Shown here piece after piece: positions 1 to 11,300 of a DNA stretch of 64,000 nucleotides. Position numbers and translations under genes: made by a program. The stretch's first letter is position 1. Every line of letters begins with the position of its first letter. The stretch is taken from the NCBI RefSeq assembly GCF_022539505.1, contig NC_061511.1, forward strand, positions 29,460,620-29,524,619, written 5' to 3'. Below the pieces are notes generated by a model. It was not told where the DNA came from, made no database searches, and saw nothing but the letters and a program-made list of their open reading frames with translations. This DNA is from Lolium rigidum (taxonomy: Eukaryota; Streptophyta; Magnoliopsida; Poales; Poaceae).

Positions 1-336
1 TTCATGCATGTCGTCGGGGTCGGCGGAGAAATTTACCTCGGACGGGTCGGCGAAGTCGGATTCGTCGAAGGTGGGCACGTCGTCGGGGCTGTTGATCTTT
101 TCCCCCGCCGCCTTCCTCTCCTGCCTCTCGCGGTTCTTCCGATTCTTCTTCTTGCGCCGCCGCTTCGCGCCTCTCGTCTCGTGCGCACGCTTCTTGCTCG
201 CCGGTGCAGCCACCGTCCTTCCGGCCCCAAGCGGAGCTCGGATCCGGGGCAGCTCCGCTCGCCGATGAAGCCGCCAACCGGGTTTCCTCAACCGCCGCCT
301 CCTTGCCCTTCCCTCCTTCCCCTTCCCCCTCTCCAT
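1..336 (-). CDS. 5' part of an unidentified minus-strand gene, cut by window edge
   Basis: An open frame of 112 codons starts at an ATG at 336 and is still open at base 1. An in-frame TAG lies upstream at 382-384, so this is the first possible ATG. The product starts basic (MERGKGKEGRARRRR), has a strongly basic patch near residues 56-75 (KRRRKKKNRKNRERQ), and becomes acidic (PDDVPTFDESDFADPSEV). A basic, nuclear-localisation-like patch followed by an acidic segment is a credible protein pattern, while the overlapping frames give low-complexity composition. The ATG context is GC-rich, as in many grass first exons. Family not recognised. The 151-residue frame 2-457 is the competing reading. 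Confidence 0.45.
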   Translation of the reverse strand, partial: MERGKGKEGRARRRRLRKPGWRLHRRAELPRIRAPLGAGRTVAAPASKKRAHETRGAKRRRKKKNRKNRERQERKAAGEKINSPDDVPTFDESDFADPSEVNFSADPDDMHE

Positions 337-459
337 GGACGAGCGCGAGCGAGCACGAGAGCGAGCTCTGCTGTTCTTGACCTAGGGTTTTTTGCCTGAT
401 TTGGGGATTGCTTTTGCTTTGGATAGATGTGGTGAAGAGGACAGGGGAGAAAGACATTT

Positions 460-1489
460 ATATGTCGACGGTTCCGTCGTGGCCGCTGGTGGACACGTAG
501 GCGTATAATACATAGAGGTATGGGTCATACGGGCTTGTACGTGGGCTGATACGAACCCAGCCAAACCCGAAGTCCACAGGAAATGACGATCATGCCCCCA
601 GACCCGAATCGGTATGATCGAATCCTAACCGTCCACGTGTTTTCGCGGTTTGGCGAGTTTGTGGTGGGTGCGTACGGAAGCAAAAACGGTAACTCTATTC
701 CGTAAGTTCACTCCGTAGGTGTAGGATTATTGAGCGACGGGGACCCAGGCTGTCCCGCGGCCAGCATCCAAGCTCACCACGTCGTGGAGGCTCGACATTG
801 TCTACGACGGAGACCGAGAGGCGTCACAAGGCGACAAGGGGACATATATATGCCGGTTTGGTGGCGGCGGTGGCCACAATGATGAGGACGCCCGTTTATT
901 TCGTTGCTAGATTACTCCGTGCTGGTTGATCCGGCCGTCGACCACATGATCCAATCACAAAGGGCACTGTTGCGTCGAAGACTCCTTGGTGTCGGTCACG
1001 AAGGGCAGCGTCGCCGCATCATGCCGAAATACGGACCCCCGAGGCCCCGACCACATGATCCAATCATGAAGCTGTAAGAGATCTGGCGAATTTTGATTAT
1101 TTATCAGTGTCTACTACAGGAAATCGACCCAGGAAATCGATGAGTTGCTTGATCAGCTTAGACCAACGGTCCAATTTTCTTTGTCGGTAATTCAGCCTAG
1201 CACCTGATTTAGTATTTGGAATTTGTGATGGGGAACTTGCTATCAGTTTGTCCTACTTTGTTGTTTTTTGCAGGGGGATGCCCGTAGTTTTGTTTGATCT
1301 ATGATTTAGGGTTTTTGTATATTACATACACACATGATACTGTCAGATAATATAACATTTAAAGTTTTAAGGATTTTATTAAATTGTCTTATGAACTCCA
1401 AGAACCTCAGCTTCCTTGCCATTCTTTGAAACATGCATGCCCCTTGGGGAAATGATGCACAAGATTAAAAAAGAAAACATAAGTTATAC
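460..1489. other. No gene recognised; upstream flank
   Basis: This stretch presumably includes the promoter side of the left-edge gene. A short direct repeat containing GACCACATGATCCAATCA occurs near 940 and 1048. No convincing open frame or transposon end was seen. From about 1490 the sequence becomes recognisably related to 37925 onward. Confidence 0.4.
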
Positions 1490-1636
1490 ACTTGAGGCTT
1501 CCTTGTTGTAATCCTGCCGAGAAGATTTGTGAGCCATGCAAATAGTGATATGCCAACTGTCTCTGTAGATGATGCGGTGTTGCGTCCACATTCATCGCCT
1601 CAAATCCCGATGCTTCTTAATCAACGATGCAGTGTT
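1490..1636. repeat. Host repeat, older copy, segment 1 (left flank of CACTA-1)
   Basis: About 147 bp resembles 37,930-38,075 and 59,697-59,842, sharing words such as TTGTGAGCCATGC and AATCCCGATGCTTC. The match stops exactly where CACTA-1 begins and resumes at 12,583, so this is the pre-insertion host sequence. Confidence 0.75.
1634..1636. repeat. CACTA-1 target-site duplication GTT (left; right copy 12580-12582)
   Basis: GTT directly precedes CACTA at 1637 and directly follows ...CAGTG at 12579. The uninterrupted relatives near 38,074 and 59,841 read CAGTTTTGTGTCC at this site. Confidence 0.9.
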
Positions 1637-1659
1637 CACTAGTAGAAAAAAGGCCTTCC

Positions 1660-1880
1660 GTCCAGCCCCATTAGTCGCGAACATGCAAGAACCGCGACCA
1701 ATTGGCCCTTTAGTCGCGGTTCGTGAAGCGAACCGCGACCAAAGGCCTGGGCCCGGCGCGCTCGGTGGCCAGCTGGTGGACGGGAGGGCCTTTAGTCGCG
1801 GTTGGCCTGGCCAACCGCGACTAAATGTCCTCAGGGGCCTTTAGTCGCGGTTTGCCTGGCCAACCGCGACTAAAGCCCCT
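1660..1880. repeat. CACTA-1 left subterminal repeats (TTTAGTCGCGGTT, paired in both orientations)
   Basis: TTAGTCGCGGTT-type words and their inverted complements alternate and form short palindromes such as GGTTTGCCTGGCCAACC. In En/Spm such subterminal motifs bind TnpA. Here the same role is inferred from position and repetition only. Confidence 0.85.
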
Positions 1881-1884
1881 CCCC

Positions 1885-1892
1885 TATATATA
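1885..1892 (+). promoter_or_regulatory. Probable TATA box of the CACTA-1 transposase gene
   Basis: TATATATA follows the last subterminal palindrome inside CCCCTCCCCTATATATACC. The same repeat-then-CCCCTCCCCTATA arrangement recurs at 7306 before the second plus-strand gene. Confidence 0.6.
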
Positions 1893-2226
1893 CCGACCAG
1901 CCCACATCACTTAGCCATTTGGTGCCACTTCTCTTCACAAACTTCACAAGGGGGTGTTGGTTTGCTTTTGGCTCCTCTTATGCACACAAGGTGTTTGATG
2001 AAATGCCCCAAGAGCATGAAACCAACATGATATGAAGTGTCGGAGCCACACTTGATCGAGCTTCCTCATTTATTTTTTCCTCCTCGATCGCGGTTAGCAA
2101 CTTGAACCTTTCATATGTGTCATTGATAAAATATGCATGTGTGTAGTTCATTAATTGTTTAATTTCTATTTAGTCGCGAACAAATGCATGATGGTTAATT
2201 ATATATTTTATATTATAATAATGCGG

Positions 2227-5200
2227 ATGAATCGGCAATGGATGTACGCTAACCGACTCTCCGGCGAATTCACTACGGGTTTGAAAGATTTCCTCGTAGT
2301 GGCTAATGCGAACAAGCAGTGGGGGTTTTGTTATCTCGTCCATGTGTTGGCCGTAAGAATCGAAGGGTTACTCTTCCTCAAGGGAAGTTCACCCGCACCT
2401 GATTCGGCATGGTTTCATGCCAAGCTATAATTGTTGGACCAAGCATGGAGAAAGAGGGGTTATAATGGAAGAGGATGAAGAAGGGGATGATTTCATCGAT
2501 GAAAGCTATCTTGCTCATTTCGGTGATACTTTCATGGAGGATGCTCGAAGGTGAAGGGGAAGGTGAAGGGGAAGGTGAAGAAGAGGCACGTGATGAGCCC
2601 GTTGATGATCTTGGTCGGACCATTGCCGATGCACGGAGACGCCGCGAAACTGAAAAGGAGAGGGAGAATTTGGATCGCATGTTAGAGGATCACGAAAAGG
2701 CGATGTACCCCGGATGCGATGATGGTCCGAAAAAGCTGGGCTGCACACTAGATTTGTCGAAATGGAAGGCACAGGCAGGTGTAGCTGACTCGGCATTTGA
2801 AAACTTGCTGAAAATGTTGAAGAATATGTTTCCAAAGAATAACGAGTTGCCCGCCAAGACGTACGAAGCAAAGAAGGTTGTCTCGCCCTCTAGGTTTAGA
2901 GGTTCCGAAGATACATGCATGCATCAACGACCGCATCCTCTACCGCGGTGAATACGAGAATTTGAATGAATGCCCGGTATGCACCGCATTGCGTTATAAG
3001 ATCGAGGCGATGACCCCGGTGACGATGTTGAGGGCCGTAAACCCAGGAAGAGGGTTCCCGCCAAGGTGATGTGGTATGCTCCTATAATACCACGGTTGAA
3101 ACGTCCGTTCGGGAACAAAGAGCATGCCAAGTTGTTGCGATGGCACAAAGAGGACCGTAAGTCGGACGGGGAGTTGAGACACCCCGCGATGGAACGCAAT
3201 GGAGAAAGATCGACAGAGAGTTTAAAGATTTTGTAGCCGACGCAAGGAACATAAGATTTGGTCTAAGTACGGATGGCATGAATCCTTTTGGCGAGCAGAG
3301 CTCCAGCCATAGCACCTGGCCCGTGACTCTATGCATCTACAACCTTCCTCCTTGGTTGTGCATGAAGCGGAAGTTCATTATGATGCCGGTGCTCATCCAA
3401 GGTCCGAAGCAACCCGGCAACGACATCGATGTGTACCTAAGGCCATTAGTTGATGAGCTTTTACAGCCGTGGGGCAGACTCTGGTGTCCGTGTGTGGGAT
3501 GAGCACAAAGAAGAGGAATTTGACCTACGAGCGTTGCTTTTCGTAACCATCAACGATTGGCCTGCTCTTAGTAACCTTTCGGGACTATCAAATAAGGGAT
3601 ACAATGCATGCACACACTGCTTACATGAGACTGAAAGTGTACATTTGCCAAATTGTAAGAAGAACGTGTACCTTGGGCATCGTCGATTTCTTCCGAAAGG
3701 TCATCCAGCAAGAAAGAAAGGCAAGCATTACAACGGCAAGGCAGATCACCGGCCGAAGCCTGCGGAACACACTGGTGCTGAGGTATTTGATATGGTCAAG
3801 GATTTGAAAGTCATCTTTGGAAAGGGTCCTGGCGGACAATCAGTTCCGAAGGGAGCCGACGGGCACGCAGCCATGTGGAAGAAGAAATCTATATTCGGGG
3901 AGCTAGAATATTGGAAAGTCCTAGAAGTCCGCTCCGCAATCGACGTGATGCACGTTACGAAGAATATTTGCGTGAACCTCCTAAGCTTCTTGGGCGTGTA
4001 TGGGAAGTCAAATGATACAAAGGAAGCACGACAGACCAAGCAAAGTTTGAAAGACCCCGATGACCGGCATCCGGAACGGTTTCAAGGTCGTGCCAGCCTA
4101 CGCTCCGACCAAAGAAGAGAAGGTCATCTTTTTTGAATGCCCGAGCAGTATGAAGGTCCCGTCCGGATTCTCGTCCAATATAAAGGGAATAATAAACATG
4201 GCGGAGAAAAAGTTCCAAAACCCGAAGTCTCACGACCGCCACGTGATTATGACGCAATTGCTTCCGATTGCTTTGAGGGGGCTCTCGCCGGAAAATGTTC
4301 GAGTGGCCATTGTGAAGCTATGTGCATTCCTCAATGCAATCTCTCAGAAGGTAATCAATCCAGAAGTTCTACCACGGTTACAGAACGATGTGGTCCAATG
4401 TCTTGTCAGTTTCGAGTTGGTGTTCCCGATATCCTTCTTCAATATTATGACGCACCTCCTGGTTCACCTAGTCGAAGAGATTTCCATTCTCGGTCCTGTA
4501 TTTCTACACAATATGTTCCCCTTCGAGAGGTTCATGGGAGTATTAAAGAAATATGTTCGTAACCGTGCTAGGCCGAAGGAAGCATCGCCAAGGGCTATGG
4601 AAATGAGGAGGTAATTGAGTTTTGTGTTGACTTTGTTCCCGACCTTAAGCCGATTGGTCTTCCTCGATCGCGGCACGAGGGGAGACTAAGTGGAAAAGGC
4701 ACGATCGGAAGGAAATCAACGATATGTATGGACGGCCATTCTCCGACCGAAGCTCACCACACAAGCTTCCGACCAATTCCAGCTTGGTGGCTCCGTACTT
4801 TGAGAAACACAAGAATATTTTACGCTCGGACAACCCGGGAAGCCTGAATCCTGGATTAGGAAGGCCCACATGGAGACTTTCGGCGGTTGGTTGAGAAAAC
4901 AGTTAATGAGTGACAATGCTGTTGTAGATCAGCTGTACATGTTGGCCAAGACACCATCTTCGACTATAACGACTTTCCACGGGTACGAGATAAATGGGAA
5001 TACATTTTACACGATCGCCCAAGATAAAAAGAGCACCAACCAAAACAGTGGTGTCCGCTTTGATGCAGCAACCGAGAATGGGCAAAAGGTCACATATTAT
5101 GGTTACATAGAGGAGATATGGGAACTTGACTATGGACCCTCCTTTAAGGTCCCTTTGTTCCGGTGCAAATGGTTCAAGCTAACAGGAGGTGGGGTAAAGG

Positions 5201-5568
5201 TGGACCAGCAATACGGAATGACAATGGTGGATTTCAACAATCTTGGTTACCTTGACGAACCATTCGTCCTAGCGAAAGATGTCGCTCAGGTTTTCTATGT
5301 CAAGGACATGAGTAGCAAACCGAGGAAACGGAAAGATAAGAAAACGATCAGTACATCATGCGATGATTCAAAGCGCCACATTGTTCCTTCAGGGAAAAGA
5401 AACATCGTGGGAGTGGAGGACAAGACGAGACATGTCGAAGATTATAATATGTTTGGTGAAATTCCGCCCTTCAAAGTGAACACCGACCCAAGCATTAAGT
5501 TAAATGATGAGGATGCTCCATGGATACGGCCCAATCGTAAGCAAGCAGGGACACAAGGGAAGAAATGA
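2227..5568 (+). pseudogene. tnp2-family transposase (TNPD-like) of CACTA-1, frameshifted
   Basis: This is the catalytic transposase that would cut and join the element ends. The order of parts matches plant tnp2 proteins: a transposase-associated N-terminus (MNRQWMYANRLSG, from 2227); an acidic EGEGEGE linker near 2550; the tnp2 core (about 3250-4000) with LSTDGMNPFGEQ, whose Asp is a likely catalytic residue, and RSAIDVMHVTKNIC; a DUF4218-like part (about 4210-4600: RHVIMTQLLPIALRG, FERFMGVLK); and a DUF4216-like part (4870-5330: NSGVRFDAAT, YYGYIEEIWELDY, VPLFRCKWF). The reading frame changes near 2430-2475, 2880, 3070-3270, 3460, 4090 and 4620-4870, more often than introns would explain. 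I therefore call it a pseudogene. The C-terminal 232-codon frame is intact. Confidence 0.9.
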
Positions 5569-5706
5569 TGTGTAATAATTTATTGTACCAAACTTTGTTG
5601 AATGGATCACGTGAATTATATTATCCGTGATGTGTTTTCGTGTCCATTTTCGAATGATTCGATTGATTCGAGATAGCACCGATGATACATGAAATTTGCG
5701 AGTGAT

Positions 5707-6270
5707 TTAGTCATACTCCTGCCTAGGCGTATAATATGCATACTCGTAGTCTTCATAGTCGCCGCCGTTGTACCGGTAGTCGTCGCCTTCTAAGTTGTCG
5801 CCGTCGTCGTCGCCGCCGTCGTCGCCGGCCGTCGGGCGGCGCTCGTGGCTCGAACCGAGGGTAGCGCAGGCGGGGAATATCGCCGGCCGTGATGTAGTCC
5901 ATGACGCTCGCAGAGTCCGGCCGTACCACCATAGCCGACGGACGGCCTCGTGGAAGTTCCCGGGAGGCGGACCGTCCTCCTCATACTCGGCGAGCGCCCT
6001 CTCACGCCGATTGATGAAGAAGGCGTCCCAAGTATGCTGGTTACTCGGGATGCCGCGGGGATTCATCCGCTGCTCCGGCGTGAGGTCGAGGTAGTAGTGG
6101 TTCGTGATGGCCGCCCGGCGCGCGCACCTCGAGGGACGGGAGGGACCGGCACGCCGCCGGCGCTTAGGCTCCGGCCCGGCGGGGACGCGGTAGCCCGGTG
6201 GGCAAGGGTAGTTCGAGGCGCAAAGCTCCTCCACCTGCTGGTAGGTTAGAGTGGGTGCGGTGGAAGCCAT
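5707..6270 (-). CDS. Small intact minus-strand ORF inside CACTA-1 (187 aa, unknown function)
   Basis: The ATG at 6270 opens MASTAPTLTYQQVEELCAS and the frame runs 187 codons without interruption. Visible features are a CPPGYRVP segment, a basic stretch (KRRRRAGPSRPSRCARR) around residues 35-52, a central HTWDAFFINRRERALAEYEEDGPPPGNF-type region (written here in part only as a landmark), and a long acidic Asp/Gly/Tyr tail. A TATA-like ACATATATGT lies about 55 bp upstream at 6323-6332. TTTAGTCCCGG palindromes lie beyond it. It runs convergent to the transposase and divergent from the protease gene. I do not recognise the family. A basic body with an acidic tail would fit a DNA-binding accessory protein, but that is inference. 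The longer frame to 6477 starts at a non-ATG codon. Confidence 0.65.
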   Translation of the reverse strand: MASTAPTLTYQQVEELCASNYPCPPGYRVPAGPEPKRRRRAGPSRPSRCARRAAITNHYYLDLTPEQRMNPRGIPSNQHTWDAFFINRRERALAEYEEDGPPPGNFHEAVRRLWWYGRTLRASWTTSRPAIFPACATLGSSHERRPTAGDDGGDDDGDNLEGDDYRYNGGDYEDYEYAYYTPRQEYD

Positions 6271-6322
6271 GAGAGAGTGATGAGAGATTGTAGAGATGTG
6301 ATAATGCTGGCCAAGCCGGGCA

Positions 6323-6332
6323 ACATATATGT
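6323..6332 (-). promoter_or_regulatory. TATA-like box of the minus-strand CACTA-1 ORF
   Basis: ACATATATGT sits about 55 bp upstream of the ATG at 6270 and between that ATG and the repeat block at 6484. Confidence 0.45.
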
Positions 6333-6483
6333 AGTGGGAAATGGCGGGAAAAATGGGAGCGGGAAGACAGGAGGCGGGAAGAAAGTGGCGGGAAGAAACA
6401 AAGCGGGAAGACATGGAAGAAATGGCGGGAAGACATGGAAGAAATGGCGGGAAGAAGTGGATTCCGCAGCTGGTCATCTAATC

Positions 6484-6745
6484 TTTAGTCCCGGCTGGTG
6501 GGTGCAACCGGGACTAAAGGTGGTTTTGTATCATCTAATAAAACTGTCGGTGGAATAAGGACGTCTGGGTAAGCTTTAGTCCCGGCTGGTGGGTGCAACC
6601 GGGACTAAAGGTGGTTTTTGTGTCATCTAAGAAAACCGTCGATGGAATAAGGACGTCTGGGTAAGCTTTAGTCCCGGCTGGAGGGTGCAACCGTGACTAA
6701 AGCTGTCGGCAGGATAAGGACGCGTGGGTGGACGCACTGCTCCTC
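6484..6745. repeat. Three ~92-bp tandem repeats with TTTAGTCCCGG palindromes
   Basis: TTTAGTCCCGGCTGG starts at 6484, 6575 and 6667, each followed by a loop and CCGGGACTAAA (the third has CCGTGACTAAA), then GTCGG...ATAAGGACG. The motif has CCC where the terminal motif of this element has CGC, so it is a different version of the subterminal repeat. Its place between two divergent genes suggests a shared control region. Confidence 0.85.
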
Positions 6746-6841
6746 GGAAAGACAAAGGCGGCCGGGAAGAACTGGCGGGAAGATGGGGCCGGCGGAAAGA
6801 CAGAGGCGGGAAGAGGGGGCCGGCGGAAAGACAGATGCGGG

Positions 6842-7110
6842 AATTTTTAAATGAATTAGTTTTATTTTTCTGAATTTTCTGATATATTATTTGTATTTTT
6901 AAGATTTTTAAATGAATTAGTTTTATTTTTCTGAATTTTTTGATATATTATTTGTATTTTTAAGATTTTTAAATGAATTAGTTTTATTTTCTGAATTTTT
7001 TGATATATTATTTGTATTTTTAAGATTTTGAAATGAATTAGTTTTATTTTTCTGAATTTTTTGATATATTATTTGTATTTTTCACATTTAGAAATGATTA
7101 GTTTTATTTT
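6842..7110. repeat. AT-rich minisatellite, about 61-bp period, ~4.5 copies
   Basis: The unit TTTTTAAATGAATTAG...CTGATATATTATTTGTA recurs at about 6845, 6907, 6968, 7028 and, diverged, 7088. It lies between the repeat block at 6484 and the palindromes at 7138. Confidence 0.85.
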
Positions 7111-7137
7111 TCAGAATTTTCTGAATTTCGAAAAAGG

Positions 7138-7295
7138 CCTTTAGTCGCGGTTGGCCTGGCCAACCGCGACTAAAGCTCATTTTCCGCGGGAATCGCAAAA
7201 AAGGGCGAAAAATGGGATTTAGTCGCGGTTGGTGTTACCAACCGCGACTAAAGGGTGCCCTTTAGTCGCGGTTGGTAACACCAACCGCGACTAAC
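7138..7295. repeat. Internal TTTAGTCGCGGTTGG palindromes of CACTA-1
   Basis: Three long, nearly perfect palindromes pair TTTAGTCGCGGTTGG with CCAACCGCGACTAAA across loops of about 5 bases. They use the same CGC motif as the terminal repeats and directly precede a TATA box, so the promoter of the second plus-strand gene copies the layout of the left end. Confidence 0.85.
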
Positions 7296-7305
7296 TCCCC
7301 TCCCC

Positions 7306-7313
7306 TATAAATA
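7306..7313 (+). promoter_or_regulatory. Probable TATA box of the second CACTA-1 gene
   Basis: TATAAATA in CCCCTCCCCTATAAATACG follows the palindromes. A GC-rich leader (7320-7740) and an AT-rich, T-rich intron-like stretch lead to an acceptor TTTTCAG at 8303-8309 just before the ATG at 8320. Confidence 0.6.
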
Positions 7314-8319
7314 CGCGCGGGCGCCCGCGCAGATCTCACTTCTTCTTCCTCTGCTCGAACCGCCAGCTCGCCGCTTCGTCGACTCGCCGACCGTCTCGCC
7401 TCCGTCCGCGCATCCCTCGTCCTCGCCGACCGCCGCCCTCGTCGCCGCCGCCGGCCGCCGCGCCTCCTTCTTCTTCCCGCGCCCGCGCGCCCGGTGTACG
7501 TCGTCGTCTCACCTCGATCCGCCGGCGCCCCCGCCCCCGAACCCCGGCCTTGCACGCCGCCGCCGCACGACGCCGCCGCCGCAGTTGCGCCGCGCGCGCC
7601 GCCGCCTCCGACGGCCGCAGCCGCCGCCGCCGGACCGACCTTGCGCCGCCGCCGCAAGAGGCGTGCCGCGCGCGCCGCAGTGCGCCCGGCCGGCAGAGAG
7701 GAGAGAAGGCCAGGGCGCGCGCGCGCCGCCTCTGGCCGATTTTGACTAACTACTTAACCAAAATTAACATAATAATTTGGAATGTTAAGTAAAAATAATA
7801 ATATTGGAATGTTAAGAAGAAAATAACTTAAAAAATAAATTAATTGGCATGTTTGGAATTTGGAAAACTTTTGTGTTTTTTTGTAACTAACTACACGGGA
7901 ATGTTAACTGAAAAATTGACTTAATAAAAAATCTCTCTCTTTTTTTTCTTAACAAAAAATTAACTTAACTAAAATTTTGACTTAATAAAATTAAAACTTA
8001 ACATATTATTATGACTTAATAAAATTTTGACTTATTATGACTTAAATTTTGACTTAACGAAAATTTGACTTCGGCACCGCTTCGCCACCGCCACCGCCAC
8101 CGCTTCGGCACCGCTCGCCACCGCCACCGCTTCGCCACCGCCACCGGTCTCTCGGTCACGCGGTCACCGCGAGGTCGATCGTCCGCATATACACATCTAA
8201 TACACGCGTCCCCCCTCTCGCCTCCCTCGTCGCCCTCTCGTTTATATGTAGATGTGATAATTAATGCTGGCATATACACAATTACTTAGTTTTTACTACA
8301 TGTTTTCAGGACTCGACAT

Positions 8320-11300
8320 ATGGCGGACGATAGAGCTGACCCGATTCTCGGACAACTATGATCCGGACGCTCGAAGACCATATGTTCGGCATCATAAACG
8401 GCGATATTCCATATGTGCCGACCGAACAAGATGAAGAGGATATTTCTTCTTATCCGAATCTTGACGGTCAAGACGAAGGCCGTCAAGCAAGATGATGGGG
8501 AAGGAACGTCGATAAACGACGATCTTGAATTGCAAGTAGCAACCAACTCCGGCGCCGAGGTATATATATATACATTTTGGCTCCGGTGATACAAACTTAC
8601 CGATTTGAATAAATATGTGTGTAGTAACACGCGCGACTCTCTTTCTTATTTTAGCCCTCGGCCGGATCGTCGAAAAATCGAGTACGTCGTCGTCAAAGCG
8701 TGGCGCAACCAAGACGCTCAAACAAGGAGAAACATATACCATCGAGGTTGTCGACTGTGCAACCGGCAGGCCGCCGGAGCCCAAGAAGCACGCCACCAAG
8801 TTTATCAACCAATGCGGAGCCGTTGTTAGAGACAACGTCTCGATCACCCTCCAGGAGTGGCATGAGCCAAAGAAGGCACGTCTTGGTTTCACTTTTTTCG
8901 ACAAGAGAACTAAGACGGATTGCTTTAAAAGGCTTATGGAACATTTCATCCTACCTCCGGAATACCACAAATTCGATGAGGAGGGTAACAAGATTGAGGA
9001 AAACAAGAAGAGGAGGAAGCTAATCAAACAGTTCGCTCTTGGTAAGATGGCCGATACATTCAGGAAATTCAAGCAAAATCTAGCCCGTGACTATGTCAAC
9101 CAGAACAAGACTCCGGATTTCAAAGGACAATATGAGAGACTTCAACATGATTGGCCAGATTTTGTGAAGCAGAAGAAATCGGAGCATTTCATTGAAATAT
9201 CGAAAAAAATAAGGAAAATGCGGCTAAGAAGGAGTACAATCATATTATGGGGCCATGAGGGTATCGCTTTTGGGAGCCTAAGTGGGAGAAGATGGAGAAC
9301 GAGCCGAGGACACGAGGAATCCGTCCAGTGTACGGAGGGATGGGACCCAAGGGCCAAAAGCCGGTGGTACGGGCATGGGGGATCGCTGAACCCGGAGACA
9401 GGGGAGTGTGTTTACCGGGGCAAAATAATTAAACCCACCGAAAAGCTTATTGAGGCAATGAGGGATGCTCAAGAGGGGAAGATCAAGTTCAACAGAGAGA
9501 ACGACGCGCTGACAAGAGCCCTCGGGAATCCTGAACACGGAGGACGTGTACGAGGCATGTCCGGGGACATTCCGTGGAAAGTAGGGTTCTCCCGTAACGA
9601 TGACCCGTACGCTTACGTAGCCGTAAGAGAAAGATGGATCGGGATGCAGATGTTATGGCGAAGTTGGTATCGGAAGTCGATACGATGAAGAAAACCTTGA
9701 ATATACTAGTACAAGAAAGATCGGCAGCTCGGGGCGAATGAAGATCATCCAAGCGGATCTCGGAAGCCAGCCCGCGGATAAGAAGCAGCGTGGCTTCCAC
9801 GGAGAACCCGCCGGCTACCGATAATGCAACGGCGGTCGAAATTACCGCACCGGAGCCTCCTCGCTACCCCGTGGACGATGTAAAGGAGATGAAAGAATGT
9901 CATCTCGCATTATCCAATGGGGAACATGTCCATGAAGGTAGCCATCGGCAGTGCTTTGCCATGTGAGCTCGGAGCACTCCACCACAACAACCCCATTCCG
10001 TATGGCTATGCTCGTGTCACGGTGGAGGAAATACTCCAAGGGTTTGAGGTACCGGAGATTGACATTGCTACACCCGAAGGGGAGAGAAGACTTGGAGGTG
10101 TCAAGCGCCAGCTCATTCTATGGAAAAAGAAGTTTATCAAGTTTCCAGACGAGGCGCCAACAAGTCCACCCCCCTACGGTGGTGGTGGTGGCGGCGGTGG
10201 CGGTGGTGGTGGTGGTGCTTCACCTACACCTCCTTCACGAGGTCCGACGCCGCCCCCAATTCACCTCCGGCGGCGTAGCAGCCGCCGCCCCTAGTCCGCC
10301 CCGGGCGGGTGCGTACGCCGCCCCCAATCCACCTCCGGCGAAGAAGCGAGCAGCAGTCCCGGATTATTAACCCGGACCCTTACGTACCTAAGAAAACAAA
10401 GGTACCGGAGGTATCACCGAAGCCTCTCCCCACGAGGCCTTGGGAAAGTAGTGCCGAGGAAGTCGAGGCGGGCGCGGCCGCTGATTTAGAGAAATGGAAC
10501 GCGAGCTGCAAGAAGAAAATAGAGGGCGAGCCCAAGCCGTATTTTCCGATGAGCAAAAGAAGTGGGCTAAGTCATTTTTGAACACACCGTCCCAAGCCGC
10601 AAAGAATCTGCCTGACGACTATGCACGTGAACTTCGTAGGCAAGCACTCGCGTTCAAGAGGAACCAAGATTTGGCGGAGAAGCAGGAGAAGAAAGCCTTG
10701 GAGGAGGCCGAGAAAAAATTAGAAAGGGGAAAGAAGTTGCCCAGCTCGGGGAACAAAGTAAACAATCGATCGCCCCGCTCATAGTGCAAGCCGCCGGTCC
10801 GGATGCCCCCGATATCATAGCAGCTGCGGCAGCACATGGATTGACCGTAACGAGTGCCGGAGAACAAGCGGCCGACTTAGGTATCACTCTTCATGCACCG
10901 TTAGGCCTTGATGAGGCGCCAATGAAGGACGTAGTATTTACATATGTGAAGAATGGCCCTCTCATCGAGCCCGCGCAGAAGAGGATCTACCTCGACAAAT
11001 GAAAGGTCTGCTAAATTGGTACAAGAGTTACATAAAACTTAAAAACGCCAAAGACTATATTTATGCGGAAGTTAGAGCTGAGCATCACTTCAAACATTAC
11101 TATATCGCGGTTCATCGAGTGAATTGTTCCAGCTGTTCAATCTGCGCGACCTCGACAAATCTATCATCGTTGCTACGTTCGTAAGTGATTTATTAATTTC
11201 TACCCTATCTCGTTCATTGCCTCGCACTATATATTGTCCTAACTATCTTGTTGTGTACGCTATTATGCAGTAATGAAGAAGCGGGAAATGCAAATAAGGA

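Noticed and set aside
7262..7745. Arg/Ala/Gly-rich ORFs on both strands
   Set aside because: They lie in the GC-rich 5' leader after the TATA box at 7306. Low complexity, no domain.
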